Source: Streptomyces sp. Tue6028 (GTDB lineage Bacteria; Actinomycetota; Actinomycetes; Streptomycetales; Streptomycetaceae). Taken from it: 64,000 nucleotides of DNA. Each line of letters starts with the position of its first letter. Position 1 is the first letter of the stretch. The notes beneath the pieces are model-generated. The model searched no databases, was not told the origin of the DNA, and worked only from the letters and a program-made list of their open reading frames with translations. The stretch is from the NCBI RefSeq assembly GCF_002300165.1, contig NZ_MLCE01000014.1:124001-188000 (forward strand), read 5' to 3'. A program made the position numbers and the translations under genes. Positions 59,919 to 64,000 of the stretch are shown here, in pieces.

Positions 59919-61838
59919 TCAGCTCCGGTAGAGCTCCTCGATGTCCGCGGCGTACGCCGTGGTGACCGCGTGCCGCTTCACCTTCAGCGATGGGGTGAGC
60001 AGACCGTTGTCCTCGGTGAACTCGCCCGCCACCAGGGCGAAGCGGCGGATCGACTCGGCCCGGGAGACCGCCGCGTTGGCGTGGTCCACGGCCTTCTGGA
60101 CGTCGGCGCGCATCCGGGGGTCCGCGACGACGTCGGACAGCGGGGTGTCCGCGGGCAGTTTGCGCACGGCGAGCCAGTGGGCGAGGGACTCGGCGTCGAG
60201 GGTGATCAGGGCCGCGACGTACGGGCGGTTGTCGCCGACGACGACGCACTGGCCGACGGGCGAGCGGCTGCGCAGCCGGTCCTCCAGGACGGCGGGCGAG
60301 ACGTTCTTGCCGCCGGAGGTGACGAGGATGTCCTTCTTGCGGCCGGTGATGGTGAGGTAGCCGTCCTCGTCCAGGGCACCGAGGTCGCCGGTGGCGAACC
60401 AGTCGTCGGTGAGGACGGCGTCGGTGGCGGCCGGATTGTTCCAGTAGGAGCCGAAGACGATGCCGCCCTTGATGAGGACCTCGCCGTCGTCGGCGATGCG
60501 CACCGCGGTGCCCGGGACCGGCAGGCCGACCGTGCCGGGGCGGGGTTCGAGGGGCGGGACGATGGTGGCGGCCGCGGAGGTCTCGGTGAGGCCGTACCCC
60601 TCGTAGACGATGATTCCGGCCGCGTAGAAGAACAGGTTGAGGTTGCGGTCGAGCGGGGAGCCGCCGCTGATGGCGTAGCGGGCCCGGCCGCCCAGTTCCT
60701 TGCGGATACGGCGGTAGACGAGCAGGTCGTACAGCGCCCAGGCGGCGTACAGGCCGGGACCGGGGCCCTTGCCCACGCCCAGGAACTTGTTCAGGTAGGC
60801 CTCGCCGAAACGGACGCCGATGCGGTCGGCACGGTCGAAGGAGGCTCCCCGGCCGATCTTCTCGGCCGTGGCCCGCCCGGTGTCGTGGATCTTCTCGAAG
60901 AGGTACGGGACGCCGACGAGGAAGGTCGGGCGGAACTGCCGGAGCGCGGGCCGGAGTTCGTCCGGCTTGATGCTCGGGCAGTGACCCAGTTCGATGCGCG
61001 CCATGAGGCAGGCGATCTGGAGGGTGCGGCCCAGGATGTGGGCGAGGGGCAGGAAGAGGAGGGTCGAGGCCGTCTGGCCGGTGACCTCCTTGAAGACGGG
61101 GTGCAGCAGCTCGACCGTGTTGGCGGCCTCGGCGTGCAGATTGGCGTGGGTGAGGACGCAGCCCTTGGGTTGCCCGGTGGTCCCGGAGGTGTAGCAGACG
61201 GTCGCGACGGTGTCGGGGGTCAGCGCGGCGCGCCGTTTGGCCACCTCCTCGTCGGCGATGTCCCGCCCCAGGGCGGTGAGTTCGCCGAGCGCGTCGGCGT
61301 CCAGCCGCCACACGCGCGGGGGTTCGGGGTGCCGTGCCGTGCCGGTGGCCACGGTGTCCGCGTTCTGGTCGGTCTCGACGACGGCGAACCGGGCGCCCGA
61401 GTCCCGGACGATCCACTCCACCTGCTCGGCCGACGAGGTCGCGTAGACGGGGACGGTCTGGCCGCCGGCCGCCCAGACGGCGAAGTCGAGGACCGTCCAC
61501 TCGTAACGGGTGCGGGACATCACCGCGACGCGGCCGCCCGGCTCCAGGCCCGCCGCGATCAGGCCCTTGGCGGCATCGGTGACCTCGCGGGCGAAGGCAG
61601 CCGCGGTCACCGGCCGCCACACGCCCTTCTCCGCGCGGCGCAGGACGACCGCGTCGGGGGCCTCGGCCGCGTTGGTGAAGGGCAGGTCGGCGGTGCTGCC
61701 GGTGGCGGGGGCCGGGGCGAGGCGTGCGGCACGCGCTTCGCGGACCGTGCCGTCCTCGTCCCGGACCAGTTCCACCCTGCTGCGGTCCGCCAGGTCGGCG
61801 CGCCGCTTCGCCCGTTTCAGATCCTTGCGTACGCCCAT
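59919..61838 (-). CDS. Long-chain acyl-CoA synthetase (AMP-forming, FAA1-like)
   Basis: A 639-residue adenylating enzyme. The ATP-phosphate motif is YTSGTTGQPKG (about residues 216-226), VYEGYGLTETSAA is the acyl-AMP motif, and DEDGYLTITGRKKDILVTSGGKN (core TGRKKDIL) is the hinge and C-terminal loop. It activates fatty acids to acyl-CoA in the cytoplasm. ATG 61838 is the first start. It is on the minus strand downstream of the vWA lipoprotein with 181 bp between. Confidence 0.95.
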   Translation of the reverse strand: MGVRKDLKRAKRRADLADRSRVELVRDEDGTVREARAARLAPAPATGSTADLPFTNAAEAPDAVVLRRAEKGVWRPVTAAAFAREVTDAAKGLIAAGLEPGGRVAVMSRTRYEWTVLDFAVWAAGGQTVPVYATSSAEQVEWIVRDSGARFAVVETDQNADTVATGTARHPEPPRVWRLDADALGELTALGRDIADEEVAKRRAALTPDTVATVCYTSGTTGQPKGCVLTHANLHAEAANTVELLHPVFKEVTGQTASTLLFLPLAHILGRTLQIACLMARIELGHCPSIKPDELRPALRQFRPTFLVGVPYLFEKIHDTGRATAEKIGRGASFDRADRIGVRFGEAYLNKFLGVGKGPGPGLYAAWALYDLLVYRRIRKELGGRARYAISGGSPLDRNLNLFFYAAGIIVYEGYGLTETSAAATIVPPLEPRPGTVGLPVPGTAVRIADDGEVLIKGGIVFGSYWNNPAATDAVLTDDWFATGDLGALDEDGYLTITGRKKDILVTSGGKNVSPAVLEDRLRSRSPVGQCVVVGDNRPYVAALITLDAESLAHWLAVRKLPADTPLSDVVADPRMRADVQKAVDHANAAVSRAESIRRFALVAGEFTEDNGLLTPSLKVKRHAVTTAYAADIEELYRS

Positions 61839-61871
61839 GACGGCTCCCGGTCGGGGGGACTTGCTCGAAGT

Positions 61872-61895
61872 ACTTACTCCGGAGTCAACTTACTC
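61872..61895 (-). promoter_or_regulatory. Repeated GAGTAAGT motif and palindrome in the acyl-CoA synthetase promoter region
   Basis: On the minus strand GAGTAAGT occurs twice, 16 bp apart (61888-61895 and 61872-61879). Between them lies the perfect 10-bp palindrome ACTCCGGAGT (61876-61885), next to TTGACT that could act as a -35 element. The arrangement fits a TetR-type operator about 35-55 bp upstream of the start. Confidence 0.45.
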
Positions 61896-62019
61896 AGGCG
61901 TAACGGAAATTCAATGGGTTGCGCACGGTCGATGAACCGGGCCGGCCGGACGGCGGCGGACGCCCGCCGTCCAGCCCTGTGGGGGACGTCCCCCGGTCCG
62001 CCCTCCAGGGCCGCTCTGC

Positions 62020-63600
62020 TCAGCCCTTCAGCCGGTTCGCCTGCTCGACCGCGGTCGCCAGCCCGCGTACCGCCGGGTCCTCGGAGTCGTCGGCGAGCCG
62101 GTCGGCGCGGGTGGCGAGTTCGCCGAGCGGAAGCGCGCCGGGCAGGGCGTCGAACCGAGTGTCGCCCGCGCGCAGACCGTCGGCGAAGTAGGCGGCCACG
62201 GCGGCGACCTGGAGGGAGCGGTCGGCCGTCCACAGGTCGCCGTCGAGGGAACCGGCCTCCAGCAGTCCGGACTCCTCGTGCGGGACGCGGGTGTCGGGGT
62301 CCAGCCAGCGGACGCTCGCGGTGGCGAGGTGGCCCGAGGCGCCGGGGCGGGTGCGGACGGCGTAGAGCGCGGTGACCGTGTGGCCGGGACCGACCTCGCC
62401 GCCGTCGACCCGGTCGTCGCGGAAGTCCTCGTCGGCCACCGCGCGATCGTCGTAGCCGATGAGCCGGAACTGCTCGACCGTCTGCGGGTCGAAGGCGACC
62501 TGCGCCTTGGCGTCGCGGGCCGTCAGGTCGATGTTCCGCGGGAGCTGGTCGCAGAAGACGGTACGGGCTTCGTCGCGGTCCGAGACGTACACCGTGTGCC
62601 CGTCGCCCCTGTCGGCGAGACGCTCCATGAGGGCGTCGCCGTAGTCGCTGCCGACCCCGACGCCGAACAGGGTGATGCCGTGCTCGCGACGGGCGTCGGA
62701 GATGTGCTCCAGGATGCTGTCGGCGTCCGTGTCGCCGGTGTTGGCGAGAGCGTCCGAGATGAGCACGACCCGGTTGGTGGCGCCCTCGCGCAGGCCCTCG
62801 ACCGCCGTCTCGTAGCCCCGGTCCACGCCGGCGCCGAGGTTGGTCGAGTCCGTCGGCTCCAGGCTGCCGATCGCGTCGTGGACGCGGCCCCGGTGGTCGC
62901 CGAGGCGGGTCGTCGGCAGGACGGTCTCCGCCTTGTCGCTGAAGGTGACCAGGGCGACGGAGTCGTCGTCGCGCAGCCGGTCCGTCATCACGTCGAGGGA
63001 GTCCTTGGCCAGGTCGAGGCGGCCGGGCTCGGCCATGGAGCCGGAGATGTCGATGACGAAGGTGAGGGCGGCGGGCGGCCGTTCCCGCTCGTCCTCGGCG
63101 GCGCGGGTGGCGAGGCCGACGCGGACGAGTGACCAGCGCTCGTCGTCGGTGCGGGCGCCGTCGACGGTGACGGTGAAGCCGTTGCCGTCGGGGCGCCGGT
63201 AGTCCTGGCGGAAGCTGTTGACGAATTCCTCGGGTCGGACGGTGGAGGGGTCCGGGACCCTGCCGCCCGCGAGGGTGCGGCGGGCGTAGCCGTAGGAGGC
63301 GGTGTCGACGTCCAGGGCGAAGGTGGAGAGGTAGTCGGGGGACGGTGCGATCTCCCGGTCGGGCGCCCCGGTCTGTTCGCCCTCCTGGGCGCCCTGGGCG
63401 TCGCCCGTGGGCCGGTCGGGGGCGGGCAGCGGGAGGGTGCGCCCGCCGGACTTGTCGGCGTGGTCCGCCGAGTTGCTGCCGTCGCTCGCGCTGCATCCCG
63501 TCAGCAGGACGGCGCCCGCGGCCGTCAGCGCGAGCAGGGTGCCGCGCAGCCGGCGGCCTCCCGCGGCCCGTGTGCGTATCCGTGTCAGGTGCATCCCCAT
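62020..63600 (-). CDS. vWA-domain lipoprotein (YfbK/DUF3520-type)
   Basis: A 526-residue lipoprotein. The lipobox LLTGCSA puts the lipidated cysteine at about residue 36. A linker precedes a conserved N-terminal domain (YLSTFALDVDTASYGYARR, core LDVDTASY), then the vWA domain at about 170-345 with the metal site VIDISGSM and TDSTNLGAG, and a C-terminal domain (about 370-520, DUF3520). Such proteins bind metal-dependent protein partners on the outer membrane face; the function in Streptomyces is unknown. ATG 63600 (or the downstream ATG giving MHLTRIR) starts the gene. Confidence 0.9.
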   Translation of the reverse strand: MGMHLTRIRTRAAGGRRLRGTLLALTAAGAVLLTGCSASDGSNSADHADKSGGRTLPLPAPDRPTGDAQGAQEGEQTGAPDREIAPSPDYLSTFALDVDTASYGYARRTLAGGRVPDPSTVRPEEFVNSFRQDYRRPDGNGFTVTVDGARTDDERWSLVRVGLATRAAEDERERPPAALTFVIDISGSMAEPGRLDLAKDSLDVMTDRLRDDDSVALVTFSDKAETVLPTTRLGDHRGRVHDAIGSLEPTDSTNLGAGVDRGYETAVEGLREGATNRVVLISDALANTGDTDADSILEHISDARREHGITLFGVGVGSDYGDALMERLADRGDGHTVYVSDRDEARTVFCDQLPRNIDLTARDAKAQVAFDPQTVEQFRLIGYDDRAVADEDFRDDRVDGGEVGPGHTVTALYAVRTRPGASGHLATASVRWLDPDTRVPHEESGLLEAGSLDGDLWTADRSLQVAAVAAYFADGLRAGDTRFDALPGALPLGELATRADRLADDSEDPAVRGLATAVEQANRLKG

Positions 63601-63751
63601 GCTGCCCCCTCGGTGAGCGGCCGTGTGTGGGCCGACGTCTGTGACTGTGACGGCCGAGGGGGCCGGGACGTGCGCTCCGGGGGGTTGCGGATGGATCTCG
63701 AAGCGGCCACGACGGGGGGCCTTCGAGACCGGTGGGTGATCCTCCGGAGAC

Positions 63752-64000
63752 CTAGGACACGATGTCCTTGCGCCGGAAACCGCGGAAGGCCAGCGCGAAC
63801 AGCACGAGCGCGTACGTTATGGAAATCGCCGTGCCCTGGATCATGCCGCTCCACTCCGGGGTCGGCTGGACGGCGTCGGCCCACGCGAACTGCCAGTGCG
63901 CGGGAAGGAAGTCACGCCAGTGGCCGAGGGCGGTGACGGCGTCCAGGACGTTGCCCACGATCGTCAGGCCGACCGCGCCGCCGACCGCGCCGAGCGGAGC
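63752..64000 (-). CDS. ABC-2 type transporter permease, C-terminal part (cut by window end)
   Basis: The minus-strand frame is open to the end of the window and ends in TAG-type stop at 63752, giving the last 82 residues of a membrane protein: a helix with VGGAVGLTIVGNVLDAV, an extracytoplasmic loop with FLPAHWQFAWADA, and a final helix ITYALVLFALAFRGFRRKDIVS. The terminal FRRKDI motif is typical of ABC-2 permeases such as those in drug or gliding-type exporters. The start and ATPase partner are outside the window. Confidence 0.85.
   Translation of the reverse strand, partial: APLGAVGGAVGLTIVGNVLDAVTALGHWRDFLPAHWQFAWADAVQPTPEWSGMIQGTAISITYALVLFALAFRGFRRKDIVS

Overview
The window reads as a chromosomal segment of a Streptomyces. 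Coding GC is very high with strong third-position GC bias, GTG and TTG starts and 4-bp start/stop overlaps are common, and the gene content is specific to the genus: short and long chaplins, rodlins, the melC tyrosinase operon, a sporulation-type SSB and LAxTG sortase substrates. From memory the order resembles the chpG-melC-chpF ... chpA-chpD-rdlA-rdlB part of the S. coelicolor chromosome, but there are extra genes here (a pyruvate-decarboxylase-like gene, one more short chaplin, a third rodlin), so it is a different species.

Layout. 1-9948: one-direction signalling island. A membrane coiled-coil protein (GlnX-like, cut by the window edge), a GlnH-type binding protein, a coiled-coil protein with a rare TTA codon, a PknG-type kinase, a zinc-ribbon PP2C phosphatase, a vWA protein and a zinc-ribbon FHA protein. 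9976-11514: methyltransferase and truncated haemoglobin, divergent. 11760-19126: MacB/FtsX-type ABC system (two permeases, one ATPase). 19234-22064: minus-strand unknown gene, thioesterase and the ABC-F factor EttA. 22065-26304: accessory-looking stretch with a decarboxylase, a tRNA-Ser 3'-half fragment with its terminator, a decayed ORF, a DUF1876 gene and GC-rich repeats, closed by tRNA-Arg(TCT). 26694-31575: two dynamin-like/YfjP-type GTPases and an SSB. 31834-36290: thioester-domain surface protein with a LAETG signal, a seven-copy octamer repeat, a cobalamin riboswitch driving a NiCoT transporter, then a YcnI-type protein and a His/Met-rich membrane protein (probable copper handling). 36417-38109: hydroxyacid dehydrogenase and a DUF2087 regulator-like protein. 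38312-44297: chaplins interspersed with melC1-melC2, a VKOR-like protein and small secreted proteins. 44854-54745: a tightly coupled exopolysaccharide operon (two glycosyltransferases, phosphoglycosyl transferase, polymerase/ligase, MurJ-like flippase, deacetylase, Wzz-like protein, FemAB/GNAT-like protein), with a convergent secreted GH26-like hydrolase. 56523-59823: long chaplin, short chaplin and three rodlins. 59919-64000: acyl-CoA ligase, vWA lipoprotein and the end of an ABC-2 permease.

How the genes fit together. The second half is a cell-surface and aerial-growth region: amyloid chaplins, rodlins that organise them, a sortase-anchored long chaplin, a thioester adhesin, an extracellular polysaccharide machine and a glycan hydrolase. 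The first cluster is the most system-like: an extracellular ligand sensor, a cytoplasmic kinase, a matching phosphatase, a phosphothreonine reader and a vWA scaffold in a single run of genes, with one TTA codon that could tie its expression to bldA and so to development. All functions are inferred from sequence features and family knowledge; no database search was run.
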